From the NCBI GenBank assembly GCA_030682405.1, contig JAUXOF010000055.1, positions 1 through 52,312 on the forward strand: a DNA stretch of 52,312 nucleotides, written 5' to 3'. The notes below the pieces were generated by a model. That model saw nothing but the letters and a program-made list of their open reading frames with translations, was not told where the DNA came from and did no database searches. A program made the translations under genes and the position numbers. How positions within the stretch are numbered: position 1 is the stretch's first letter; each line of letters begins with the position of its first letter. This DNA comes from Thermodesulfovibrionales bacterium. Lineage in GTDB: Bacteria > Nitrospirota > Thermodesulfovibrionia > Thermodesulfovibrionales > JdFR-86. Of this stretch, positions 37,196 through 44,701 are shown piece by piece.

Positions 37196-37858
37196 CTATA
37201 AATTCGTATTGGGGGGAATCAGGATGAAATAGTCCCCTGCCTCTTTGATTATGCCCTTTGAGACGAAAATCTTCATGCACTTAGAGACCGCCTCTCTGGA
37301 TGAGCCGATTCTGCCTGCAAGCTCTTTGTGGGTGAGCTTGCCTATCCTGCGTCCGCCTTCGTGGTCATGGCCTTCTATCTTTGCTATATCAAGCAGGGTA
37401 TTCATGAGCCTCTCCGAGACCTCAAGGAAGGCAAGGGACTCTATCAGCTCATCGGCCTTCCTCATGCGGGAAACGAGGGTAATCATCATCTCAACCGCTA
37501 TTTTTGAGTCCTTCAGAAGGAGGTCCAAAAACACATCCCTCCGGAGGAAGGCAAGCTCGGAATCCTCGTCCGCCACTATGGTTGCGGAGCGGCCCCTGCC
37601 GTCTATCAGGCTCAGTTCTCCGAAAAAGTCTCCCTCCTTGAAGTGCGAAAGCACAATCTCGGCGCCGGCATCGTCTATGAGAACCGCCTTGAGCCTTCCT
37701 GCGACCACAACATACAGATCTGTGCTGATGTCGGTCGTATGAAAGACAATCTCGCCTTTTTTAAAGAAAACGCTCTTGCACATGGATGCCATCTCGCGGA
37801 TGCGGGATTCCTTGAGGTGGGAAAATATCGGAACATTTCTCAGGTATTCGACAAGCAT
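37196..37858 (-). CDS. Crp/Fnr-family transcription regulator
   Basis: A 220-residue regulator with an N-terminal cyclic-nucleotide-binding barrel (about 10-120). It includes the phosphate cassette FFGELSLIDGRGRSATI, which retains the Glu and Arg used by cNMP binders. A dimer helix and C-terminal winged helix (about 150-220) with LTHKELAGRIGSSREAVSKCMK follow. It has no Fnr-type N-terminal cysteine cluster. Shine-Dalgarno AAGGGAT lies 9 nt upstream. It follows gspC by 12 nt, so it could regulate secretion genes. Confidence 0.9.
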   Translation of the reverse strand: MLVEYLRNVPIFSHLKESRIREMASMCKSVFFKKGEIVFHTTDISTDLYVVVAGRLKAVLIDDAGAEIVLSHFKEGDFFGELSLIDGRGRSATIVADEDSELAFLRRDVFLDLLLKDSKIAVEMMITLVSRMRKADELIESLAFLEVSERLMNTLLDIAKIEGHDHEGGRRIGKLTHKELAGRIGSSREAVSKCMKIFVSKGIIKEAGDYFILIPPNTNL

Positions 37859-37870
37859 TCTAATATCCCT

Positions 37871-38767
37871 TCATCTCAGCTGGTAGGTCATCGTAAGTTT
37901 TGAGCCTTCCCTGAAAATGTCAAGCTGCACCCTGTCCATCCCCTTCAGGGCCGTAAACGCCTGAAGCGCGGCCTCCGGGCTTGAGATGTCAAACTCGTTG
38001 ACCCTGAGGAGTATGTCGCCGTTTCTGAGCCCCAGGCTTGCGTAAACCCCGCCCGGTTTGACCTCGCCCATGGAAAACCCCTCCTGCCGCCCGTTTACGA
38101 TATTCGGCAGTAGCCGCGCGTCGGTCATAATCTGCCGGGGGTTTTCCAGCGCAAGCTGAACCCTCTGTTGGTCAAGGGCGTATGTGGTCTCCCCTGTCTT
38201 TGTGGCAAAACCGGCAAGGGCATCCGCGCCGGCCCTTGCCTTTGAAAGCTCCACGGTCGTCACATCTGAAAGGGCTATCTCCACCTGCCTGCCGTTTGCA
38301 TTCAGAAACACCCTGTCCATCCTGACCTCCTTAAGCGCGCCTATGCCAAAGACGGATTGGCCTATGCCGAAGACTTCCTGCACTCCGGCCTTGTCCGCAA
38401 ATACGGCATAGCTCAGTCGCCGGGAGCCGGAGACCGTACCTATCAGGGATATGTCCAATGCAGAGACCGAGGCGGCCTGTGCGTCCACACCCGTAAGTTG
38501 GGCAAGCTCGCCGCCGGGGAACCCGAACGGGTTGTCCTTTAATATCGCCGCATAGTCGGAAAAAACATACCTCTCCCGCGCCTCTGCCTTTTTCCTCTCC
38601 CCTGCCGCCTTGTCCTTCGGGGCAAGGACTGTTGAAGCAATATCCCGCACCGTAAATAAGACGGCTGCGATAAGAAGAAGTCCCAGAAAGGCGTTGACCG
38701 CAGGGATAACCCTCCGGTCTTTAAGCAGACGTTCAGGGATAAGGCGCTCAAGACTCGGTATTTTCAT
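37871..38767 (-). CDS. gspC: Type II secretion protein GspC (HR and PDZ domains)
   Basis: Inner-membrane protein that links the platform to secretin GspD. A membrane helix lies at about residues 23-45 (VIPAVNAFLGLLLIAAVLFTV). The homology region follows (about 75-165, with LSLIGTVSGSRRLSYAVFADK and GIGQSVFGIGALKEV). A C-terminal PDZ domain (about 205-298) contains GVYASLGLRNGDILLRVNEFDI. It is usually the first gene of gsp operons, but here it is on the opposite strand and 27 kb from gspD, paired with a Crp-like regulator. Shine-Dalgarno AAGGGGA precedes it. Confidence 0.9.
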   Translation of the reverse strand: MKIPSLERLIPERLLKDRRVIPAVNAFLGLLLIAAVLFTVRDIASTVLAPKDKAAGERKKAEARERYVFSDYAAILKDNPFGFPGGELAQLTGVDAQAASVSALDISLIGTVSGSRRLSYAVFADKAGVQEVFGIGQSVFGIGALKEVRMDRVFLNANGRQVEIALSDVTTVELSKARAGADALAGFATKTGETTYALDQQRVQLALENPRQIMTDARLLPNIVNGRQEGFSMGEVKPGGVYASLGLRNGDILLRVNEFDISSPEAALQAFTALKGMDRVQLDIFREGSKLTMTYQLR

Positions 38768-38798
38768 AGTCCCCTTGAAAGTGCAGCGAAACTGCTTA

Positions 38799-38828
38799 AT
38801 GCTATCCGATAGCCCGCCGCAGTGTCAA
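38799..38828 (-). promoter_or_regulatory. Putative promoter of gspC-crp
   Basis: Minus strand: TTGACA (38828-38823), 18 nt, TAGCAT (38804-38799). It leaves a leader of about 25 nt containing AAGGGGA ahead of the gspC ATG at 38767. Confidence 0.45.
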
Positions 38829-38901
38829 GCCGCTCATGAAACAGCGCAAGCCATAGAACATCCGAGGGAGGGATGCCCTGCGGCTGAATTCCGGCGCGCC
38901 T

Positions 38902-38930
38902 TTGACAACCCCCCGTGTCCATGATATATT
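38902..38930 (+). promoter_or_regulatory. Near-consensus promoter of the 28-codon gene
   Basis: TTGACA (38902-38907), exactly 17 nt, TATATT (38925-38930). The predicted start is near 38937, leaving a 24-nt leader with GGAGG at 38951-38955. Confidence 0.65.
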
Positions 38931-38960
38931 GAATTGTAAATTTCAAAAAAGGAGGTCTCT

Positions 38961-39047
38961 ATGTCCTGCAAACCGAAGGGCGCGCCGTGCGGAACGGAAA
39001 AACCCGCAACCAAGAAGACCGCACCGAAAAAGACGAAGAAAAAGTAG
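38961..39047 (+). CDS. 28-residue Lys-rich small protein with its own promoter and terminator
   Basis: A short open frame not overlapping any other gene. It begins MSCKPKGAPCGTEKP and ends with a run of Lys, Thr and Pro (APKKTKKK). It has two Cys and about ten Lys. A near-consensus promoter, a strong Shine-Dalgarno (AAAGGAGG, 5 nt before the ATG) and a stem-loop terminator frame it as a compact monocistronic unit of about 160 nt. The basic tail resembles those of small nucleic-acid-binding or histone H1-like peptides. The paired Cys could bind metal. Function is unknown, and the transcript could also act as an RNA. Confidence 0.6.
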   Translation: MSCKPKGAPCGTEKPATKKTAPKKTKKK

Positions 39048-39061
39048 GCTGTCCTGCTCTG

Positions 39062-39100
39062 AAAAGCGGGCTGTAGATAATCCCTGCAGCCTGCTTTTTT
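39062..39100 (+). terminator. Intrinsic terminator after the 28-codon gene
   Basis: AAAAGCGGGCTGTAG pairs with CTGCAGCCTGCTTTTTT through a stem that is continuous if two G-U pairs are allowed. Six T residues follow. Confidence 0.75.
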
Positions 39101-39180
39101 CATTCATGCACAATCTCTATGACAGTGACCTCCAGAGGGGCCAAAAACCTTTTGTGGCCACTTGTCAGGCAGGGCCGTGA

Positions 39181-39186
39181 TATAAT
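39181..39186 (+). promoter_or_regulatory. Consensus -10 box (TATAAT) just before the cysteine desulfurase gene
   Basis: TATAAT ends 9 nt before the ATG at 39196, leaving at most a few nt of leader. No well-spaced -35 is present; TTGTCA at 39162-39167 is only 13 nt away. No Shine-Dalgarno is visible. Confidence 0.4.
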
Positions 39187-39195
39187 AACCACTTT

Positions 39196-40365
39196 ATGAA
39201 GACAATATACCTCGACAACAACGCAACGACCCGCATAGCCCCGGAGGTCAGGAAGGCCATGACCCCCTATCTTGCCGGGCTCTACGGCAACCCCTCAAGC
39301 AGCCACCGCTTCGGAAGCCGTCTCAGAAAAGATACAGAGGAGGCAAGGGCGAAGGTGGCCGCACTTATAGGCGCAGAGCCTGAGGAGGTAGTGTTTACGG
39401 GTTCAGGCACGGAATCGGACAACACCGCGCTCATGAGCGCTCTTGAGTGCAGCCCCAAAAAAAGGCATCTAATCACCACTAAGGTCGAACACCCTGCCGT
39501 GCTGAACTTTATAAGTCACCTTGCCCGGAAGGGCTGCACCGCGACATACCTTCCCGTGGACGGCTCAGGCAGGCTCGATATGAAGGAACTCATTAAATCC
39601 GTAGGGAAGGATACTGCGGCTGTCTCGATAATGTACGCCAATAACGAAACAGGCGTGATATTCCCCATGGCGGAGATTGCGGAGGCCCTGAGGGGAAGGG
39701 GCGTCGTCTTTCACACGGATGCGGTTCAGGCCGCAGGCAAGGTGAGGGTTAACGTAAAAGAAACCCCCCTTGACATGCTTTCAATATCAGGCCACAAACT
39801 GCACGCACCCAAGGGGGTGGGGGCGCTTTATGTAAGAAAAGGGCTTCAGTTCCATCCCTATATTATAGGCGGGCATCAGGAGAGCGGAAGGAGGGCGGGG
39901 ACTGAGAACGTGGCATCTATAATCGGGCTCGGTCGCGCATGCGAGCTTGCCCTTGAAAGGCTTGAGAAGGACTCGGTTTATCTTAAGGGCCTGAGGGACA
40001 GGCTTGAGTCCGAGATAATCAGGAGATGCCCTGATGTGCGCGTAAACGGAGCCGGGGCCGAGAGGCTTCCGAACACGGTAAACATAAGCTTTTCGTATAT
40101 AGACGGAGAGGCTATACTCCTTAAGCTCGACAAAGAGGGCATCTGCGCCTCATCGGGCTCTGCATGCACATCAGGCTCGGTTGAGCCGAGCCACGTGCTC
40201 CGCGCAATGGCAGTGCCGGTTGAGGCCATACAGGGCTCCATCAGGTTTTCCCTGAGCTGCTATAACACGGAGGCGGAGATAGAGGTGGCAGCAGACGCAC
40301 TGCCGGGAATCATAAAGGAACTGAGAGACTTGTCCCCTTACGGCAGGGGAGAGAAGATGTGCTGA
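39196..40365 (+). CDS. Cysteine desulfurase (NifS/IscS family)
   Basis: PLP enzyme of 389 residues that moves sulfur from cysteine to a persulfide for Fe-S cluster or tRNA thiolation. The start MKTIYLDNNATTRIAPEV is typical. The HTDAVQAAGK motif, PLP Lys in SISGHKLHAPKG (about 202) and the active-site Cys loop SSGSACTSGSVEPSHVL (about 325) follow. The short loop of the IscS/NifS group is present. It heads a three-gene run with a PHP-domain gene and a TPR gene, and no scaffold (iscU) gene is adjacent. Confidence 0.93.
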   Translation: MKTIYLDNNATTRIAPEVRKAMTPYLAGLYGNPSSSHRFGSRLRKDTEEARAKVAALIGAEPEEVVFTGSGTESDNTALMSALECSPKKRHLITTKVEHPAVLNFISHLARKGCTATYLPVDGSGRLDMKELIKSVGKDTAAVSIMYANNETGVIFPMAEIAEALRGRGVVFHTDAVQAAGKVRVNVKETPLDMLSISGHKLHAPKGVGALYVRKGLQFHPYIIGGHQESGRRAGTENVASIIGLGRACELALERLEKDSVYLKGLRDRLESEIIRRCPDVRVNGAGAERLPNTVNISFSYIDGEAILLKLDKEGICASSGSACTSGSVEPSHVLRAMAVPVEAIQGSIRFSLSCYNTEAEIEVAADALPGIIKELRDLSPYGRGEKMC

Positions 40366-40369
40366 CGCC

Positions 40370-40399
40370 TTTACATTTACCGCCGTATTACGGTATCTT
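40370..40399 (+). promoter_or_regulatory. Promoter before the PHP-domain gene, leaderless arrangement
   Basis: TTTACA (40370-40375), 18 nt, TATCTT (40394-40399). The ATG at 40406 follows 6 nt after the -10 box, and no Shine-Dalgarno is seen. Confidence 0.45.
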
Positions 40400-40405
40400 T
40401 TTATT

Positions 40406-41068
40406 ATGATAGACCTTCACACCCATACCATATTCAGCGACGGAGAGCTGCTTCCGTTTGAGCTTATAAGAAGGGCCCATGCAGCCGGCTACAGGGCAAT
40501 CGCGATAACCGACCATGTGGACGCATCCAACATAGGCCATGCGATTGGGGGCATCGTCAGGGCGGTCTCAAAGATACGGGGACTTGTCCCGATGGACATC
40601 ATAGCCGGGGCAGAGATAACCCATGCCCCGCCGGAGCTGATAAGGGAGCTTGTGAAGGAGGCGCGCGGACTGGGCGCCGAACTCGTCGTCGTGCACGGAG
40701 AGACCATCACCGAGCCTGTGGCCGAGGGCACGAACAGGGCTGCAATACAGGCCGGAGCGGACATATTAGCCCACCCCGGACTCATAACCACGGAGGACAT
40801 CCTCCTTGCGAAGGAAAAAGGGGTTGCGCTTGAGATTACGTCGAGAAAAGGACATTCCCTTGCAAACGGGTATATCGCAAGGGCGGCGGTGAAGTTCGGC
40901 GTGCCCATAGTCATAAATACGGACTCCCACGGCCCAGGAGACCTCATCACGCGGGATATGGCGTCAAGGATACTGCGTGCCGCGGGCATAGAGGAAGGCC
41001 GGATAGAGTCGGTGTTTGAGACTTCGTCCATGCTTGTGGATAAAGCGCTGAGGAGGATTAATGCCTAA
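40406..41068 (+). CDS. PHP-domain metal-dependent phosphoesterase (histidinol-phosphatase type)
   Basis: PHP-domain protein of 220 residues. Metal ligands are visible in order: DLHTHTIFSDGE (3-14), ITDHVD (about 35), AGAEITH (about 72), VVHGET (about 99), LAHPGL (about 127) and NTDSHGPGD (about 171). The substrate cannot be fixed. Family members act on histidinol phosphate, 3',5'-nucleotide phosphates or similar compounds, and no his genes are nearby. It overlaps the next gene by 8 nt. Confidence 0.85.
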   Translation: MIDLHTHTIFSDGELLPFELIRRAHAAGYRAIAITDHVDASNIGHAIGGIVRAVSKIRGLVPMDIIAGAEITHAPPELIRELVKEARGLGAELVVVHGETITEPVAEGTNRAAIQAGADILAHPGLITTEDILLAKEKGVALEITSRKGHSLANGYIARAAVKFGVPIVINTDSHGPGDLITRDMASRILRAAGIEEGRIESVFETSSMLVDKALRRINA

Positions 41069-41741
41069 GGCAATAAAGAAAAAGACAGTAAAGCAGGCTA
41101 AAAAAGAAGAGAACCTGACAACCGTCCTTTCAACGGCAAAACGGTTCCGCTCATGGGAGATGCATTACCGCATCGCCGCAATCGCAGCGCCCCTCGTAAT
41201 ACTGCTGATGGCGGGTTTTTATTTTTACGGCAAGACCGCGTCATCAGAGGCGGATAAGTTTCAGTACGAGGGATATAAGCTCTTCTACGGGCTGTATCAG
41301 GCCACGCCGGTGCCCGGGGCCGCAAGATACGAGCGGGCGGCTGAAAACTTCATGAAGGCATACAGGGAAAAAGGCTCTCCGGTCTCCCTCTATTTCATGG
41401 CAGCCTCTTATTACGAACTGGGCAGGTATGAGGAGGCAGCCGCGGCGCTTACGGAGCTGAACGCCAAGTTCCCCGACGACGAGAGGTTCGTGCCGCTTAC
41501 TTATTACAAGATGGCGATGATTAACCTCAGGCAGGGCGGCATGGAAGAGGCCCTGAGGCATCTGGAGACGCTTTACAATTACAAAACAGCCTCGTACAAG
41601 GACCTCTCTCTTATGGAGTCGGCAAGTATACTTAAGGGGATGGGCAGGAACGAGGAGGCAAAGCGCAAATACGAGGCGCTGCTTAAGGACTTCCCTAACT
41701 CGCCATTTGCCAAAGAGGCGGAGGAAAAGCTCAAGGGCTAA
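41061..41741 (+). CDS. Membrane-anchored tetratricopeptide repeat protein
   Basis: A 226-residue protein with a basic N-terminus, a membrane helix (about 34-54, IAAIAAPLVILLMAGFYFYG) and an extracytoplasmic helical part. The latter has at least three TPR-like units (YEEAAAALTELNAKFP, EEALRHLETLYNYK, EEAKRKYEALLKDFPNSPFA). The layout resembles YfgM/YbgF-type envelope proteins. It overlaps the PHP gene by 8 nt and is convergent with the lytic transglycosylase gene. Confidence 0.8.
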   Translation: MPKAIKKKTVKQAKKEENLTTVLSTAKRFRSWEMHYRIAAIAAPLVILLMAGFYFYGKTASSEADKFQYEGYKLFYGLYQATPVPGAARYERAAENFMKAYREKGSPVSLYFMAASYYELGRYEEAAAALTELNAKFPDDERFVPLTYYKMAMINLRQGGMEEALRHLETLYNYKTASYKDLSLMESASILKGMGRNEEAKRKYEALLKDFPNSPFAKEAEEKLKG

Positions 41742-41801
41742 GGGAATCCAGCTCCCGCCGGAGACCCTCCATGTCCACCGACCCTATCAGAGCCGCTCTT
41801 G

Positions 41802-42953
41802 TCAGCCCCTCTTGGGGGAAAGATGAAGCACCTGACCCCGCTTGATTAGCGACTTCTTATTTCTCTTATTTATGGAATTGAAGTGGAGGATGTCGTTAAT
41901 GGGCACCCCTGTCTTCCTTGAAATCCCTGAAAGCGTATCCCCCTTTTTGACCGTGTAGAGGACGGGCTTATACTTGTTGCAGTCCTTTGAGGGAGCAGGC
42001 GCATTTGCGATTAACGCCTCCTTTGCGCCCACGGGTATCCTCAGCCTGTACTCCTTGTCGTCAGGAGGGGTGCATGCCCTTAACAGTTCGGGGTTAAGCT
42101 CTTTTATCTCATTGACGGTCAAGCCCGCGGATTTTGCGACCTCTTCAAGGGGCACTCCCCCGGAGACGGCAACCTCCTCAAAAATGAACTTGTCTTCGTA
42201 CTCAACCGAATCAAAGCCGTATTTTCCGGGGTCATCAGCGATGAGCGTTGCGGCTATGAACTTGGGCACATAGGCTCTGGTTTCGCTCTTGATGTAGCTT
42301 GTCCTTTGGATGTCCCAGAAATCACTGCCCTTTGCTTTCATGAGCGCCCGATGTATCTTCCCCTCGCCGGCATTATAAGCCGCAAGGGCGAGGCCCCATG
42401 AGCCGAACCTTTCATAGAGGTTGCTGAGATATTCAGCCGCGGCAACCGTGGACTTAACAGGGTCTTTCCTTTCGTCCACCCACCAGTTTATCTTAAGGCC
42501 GTAAAGACGTCCCGTAGAGGCTATGAACTGCCACGGGCCTACGGCCTGCATCGGCGACTTTGCATTGACGCTGAATCCGCTCTCTATGAGGGGCAGGAAG
42601 GCAAGCTCATCGGGCAGGCCTTTTTCCGCAAGGATGCCCTGCATCAGCCCCAGATATTTGCCGGACCTGCTCAGGTATAAACCGAACCTTTTCTTTATGG
42701 TCTCGCTGAAAAGGTTCAACTGCTTTTCCACGGCGTCTAAGGCATGGGTGTTAGGGCTGAAAAACATAAGGTCAAGGAATGACGGCTCTGCGGCTTCCTG
42801 AGGCTCAACGGCCTCCTCAACGGCCTGCGCCGCATCCGTTTTTACGGCCTCTATGGCGGTCTCCTTCTCCGATGACCAGCCATTTACAGGCAGAAGGGCA
42901 ATGGCCGCGCAGATGAAAATCAAAAGCAATTGAAGTGTCGGTTTATCCTTCAT
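41802..42953 (-). CDS. mltD: Membrane-bound lytic murein transglycosylase with LysM domain (MltD-like)
   Basis: Peptidoglycan-cleaving enzyme of 383 residues. A signal peptide (about 1-27) is followed by an SLT domain with catalytic Glu in FLPLIESGFS (about 123), the MQAVGPWQFI motif and LALAAYNAGEGKI. A LysM domain (about 335-380) with YTVKKGDTLSGISRKTGV lies at the C-terminus. No lipobox is present, unlike E. coli MltD. It starts 5 nt after the ribH stop and is probably co-transcribed with it. Confidence 0.9.
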   Translation of the reverse strand: MKDKPTLQLLLIFICAAIALLPVNGWSSEKETAIEAVKTDAAQAVEEAVEPQEAAEPSFLDLMFFSPNTHALDAVEKQLNLFSETIKKRFGLYLSRSGKYLGLMQGILAEKGLPDELAFLPLIESGFSVNAKSPMQAVGPWQFIASTGRLYGLKINWWVDERKDPVKSTVAAAEYLSNLYERFGSWGLALAAYNAGEGKIHRALMKAKGSDFWDIQRTSYIKSETRAYVPKFIAATLIADDPGKYGFDSVEYEDKFIFEEVAVSGGVPLEEVAKSAGLTVNEIKELNPELLRACTPPDDKEYRLRIPVGAKEALIANAPAPSKDCNKYKPVLYTVKKGDTLSGISRKTGVPINDILHFNSINKRNKKSLIKRGQVLHLSPKRG

Positions 42954-42958
42954 ATTTT

Positions 42959-43420
42959 TTACAATTTCTTCATGACCTGCGCCATCTCTATGGCGGTAAG
43001 CGCAGCGTCAAATCCCTTGTTGCCGCTCTTTGCGCCCGCCCTCTCCACGGCCTGCTCTATTGTGTCGGAGGTTATCACTCCGAAGGCTATGGGCACCCCG
43101 GTTTCCAACGAGGCCGCTGCAATGCCTTTTGAGACCTCTGAGGCAACGTATTCGAAATGGGGGGTGGCCCCCCTGATTACCGTCCCAAGGCATATTATTG
43201 AATTATATCCGCCCTTCTCGGCCATCTTTTTTGCGACCAGAGGTATCTCAAAAGACCCGGGCACCTTAACCACGTCTATGTCCTCTTCCTTTGCCCCGTG
43301 CCGGAGAAGCGCATCCAGCGCTCCATCAAGGAGCTTGCTTGTGATAAAATCGTTGAACCTGCTGACCACGATTCCGAACTTAAGGCCGTTTGCCTGAAGC
43401 TCGCCCTCTATTGTCTTCAT
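42959..43420 (-). CDS. ribH: 6,7-dimethyl-8-ribityllumazine synthase
   Basis: Penultimate enzyme of riboflavin synthesis, 153 residues. Family motifs are clear: [11 protein letters not shown] near the N-terminus, [39 protein letters not shown] with the catalytic His, and [20 protein letters not shown]. Shine-Dalgarno GGAGGTCTT lies upstream. No other rib genes and no recognisable FMN riboswitch precede it. Confidence 0.96.
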   Translation of the reverse strand: MKTIEGELQANGLKFGIVVSRFNDFITSKLLDGALDALLRHGAKEEDIDVVKVPGSFEIPLVAKKMAEKGGYNSIICLGTVIRGATPHFEYVASEVSKGIAAASLETGVPIAFGVITSDTIEQAVERAGAKSGNKGFDAALTAIEMAQVMKKL

Positions 43421-43456
43421 AAGACCTCCGTCCGCGCCTTTTTAAAAGACCTTATG

Positions 43457-43485
43457 ATTTTACGATATTTCAGCCTCAAAGACAA
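43457..43485 (-). promoter_or_regulatory. Promoter of ribH-mltD
   Basis: Minus strand: TTGTCT (43485-43480), 17 nt, TAAAAT (43462-43457). A leader of about 30 nt with GGAGG follows before the ribH ATG at 43420. Confidence 0.6.
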
Positions 43486-43499
43486 GAAGATTCTGAAAG

Positions 43500-44035
43500 T
43501 TCGTATTTCTCCGAAAGCCCGACCGCGAACCTGATTCCTGATATGCCCTATAGGCTGTCTCCTTGTTTGCGTAAGCCCCTTTCATCTATACCCCTCCTTT
43601 CTCTTCTTTCCGTGGTTAATACGGCTTTTGGCAGTTTGACAGGGGGGAGGGGGGTGTATGGGTCGCAACCCCTTGATTATTAAAGATTCCCATGTCATAA
43701 AATGGCAAAATATGGCAGGAATTGACGGAAAAACAGGGTGTTTTTGAGTGTTTTTGACTTGTTTTGCCGTTCAAATTGCCTCCTCTTTCTTGCCATTCAT
43801 CCCGTAGGGGCAGGCCCCTGTGCCTGCCCTGATAAAAAACCCATATTTAGGGGCAACCACGGGGGGTTGCCCCTACGAGAGTTGCCCCTACGAGAGCGTA
43901 ATCACCCGCCTTTTTAAAGAGCATCCTGAGCCTGTCGAAGGATATTACAGGCTTAAGGAACTGGTCTACCCGAACTGGTTCAGCCGAATGAGGACATGGA
44001 GGGGGTGATGGGTCGTGACTACGACTAATTAGTCT
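43500..44035. other. Repeat-rich non-coding stretch beside the RloAB pair
   Basis: No credible gene is seen. It holds a G-run element (43641-43679) resembling 11349-11386. Nested palindromes of the gtaggggcaggcccctgtgcctgccc and ggggcaaccacggggggttgcccctac types lie at 43805-43895. A cctgagcctgtcgaagg motif (43926-43942) and the 55-bp repeat (43942-43996) complete it. Short open frames across it are translated repeats. Confidence 0.6.
43942..43996 (+). repeat. 55-bp direct repeat, copy 2, next to rloB
   Basis: Matches 11686-11740 at 51 of 55 positions. It ends 39 nt before the 3' end of the rloB gene. Confidence 0.8.
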
Positions 44036-44701
44036 CTAATTCTCTTTTATGTTTTTACTCAAATGTGTCTTTTTCTTAATAGTTCTCAAATACGCTACAA
44101 GCTTATGCACCTTTGTCGATGGGTTGTCTGTGTTCGCGCCTTTCTGCCGTATTTCAAGCAACTCTGCTCGTTTCGTCGCCGTATCAACGGACGGATAGGT
44201 TAGAGCAAAAATACCTACAGTGCCTTTCTTATAATTGGGCACATGCCTTTTTAAATCATGGACCACACTATCGCAGACGGAGTTATTGCCCGCAGAAGCA
44301 TAGGGCCGGGCTGATTCTTCGAAATGCAATAAAAGCCAGAACTCAAAGCAGGGGACGGACGTTATGGCAGAGAATTTCTTGGAATCTTTTATCTCCTTTA
44401 TCTTTTGAAGTGCTACATCGTACGTTTCATGCTGATCCTTATCAAAAACGCAGAAAACCCTATCATATTCGCGGGATTTCTTGTACTCACTAAGAGCATA
44501 GTCAACAACAGATAGCGGTGCAGAGCCGCATTCCTTACCGCATATGCGGATGTTGACACTGCTAAGGCGTAGTTCGTTCTTCAGGGCAGTGAAATAAACC
44601 GGCTCAGTTTTTCTGCCCTCGCAGACAATAAGGACTGCATCATATGGCTCCCGAATCGCCCTTCGGCGCTTCAAAGAAGCGTTTTTTCGCTCTCTACCCA
44701 C
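44036..44701 (-). CDS. rloB: RloB-like protein (AbiLii-type partner of an ATPase defence pair)
   Basis: About 221 residues from GTG 44701, which overlaps the rloA stop by 8 nt. An upstream start at 44794 would force a 101-nt overlap and adds unrelated sequence. The N-terminus GRERKNASLKRRRAIREPYDAVLIVCEGRKTEPVYF is the RloB signature with a Toprim-like Glu. VFCVFDKDQH (Asp pair) and SVPCFEFWLLLHFE follow. RloB proteins pair with AAA ATPases in AbiL-type phage-abortive systems and are thought to be nuclease effectors. The family role is known in outline; action here is inference. Confidence 0.85.
   Translation of the reverse strand: MGRERKNASLKRRRAIREPYDAVLIVCEGRKTEPVYFTALKNELRLSSVNIRICGKECGSAPLSVVDYALSEYKKSREYDRVFCVFDKDQHETYDVALQKIKEIKDSKKFSAITSVPCFEFWLLLHFEESARPYASAGNNSVCDSVVHDLKRHVPNYKKGTVGIFALTYPSVDTATKRAELLEIRQKGANTDNPSTKVHKLVAYLRTIKKKTHLSKNIKEN

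Noticed and set aside
41743-41815. Short minus-strand frame ending MEGLRRELDSLSP in the gap after the lytic transglycosylase gene
   Set aside because: It looks protein-like, but it is only a few dozen codons, overlaps both neighbours, and has no start signal of its own.
43421-43560. FMN riboswitch upstream of ribH
   Set aside because: The leader from the predicted promoter is only about 30 nt, and no conserved FMN-element segments are visible.
43800-43900. CRISPR array suggested by repeated gggttgcccctacgagag units
   Set aside because: The units are palindromic, unevenly spaced and lack unique spacers of constant length. They are dispersed intergenic repeats.
43820-44008. 62-codon plus-strand frame with HPEPVEG and KELVYPNWFS
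   Set aside because: It is made entirely of translated intergenic repeats, has no ribosome site, and its end coincides with the 55-bp repeat.
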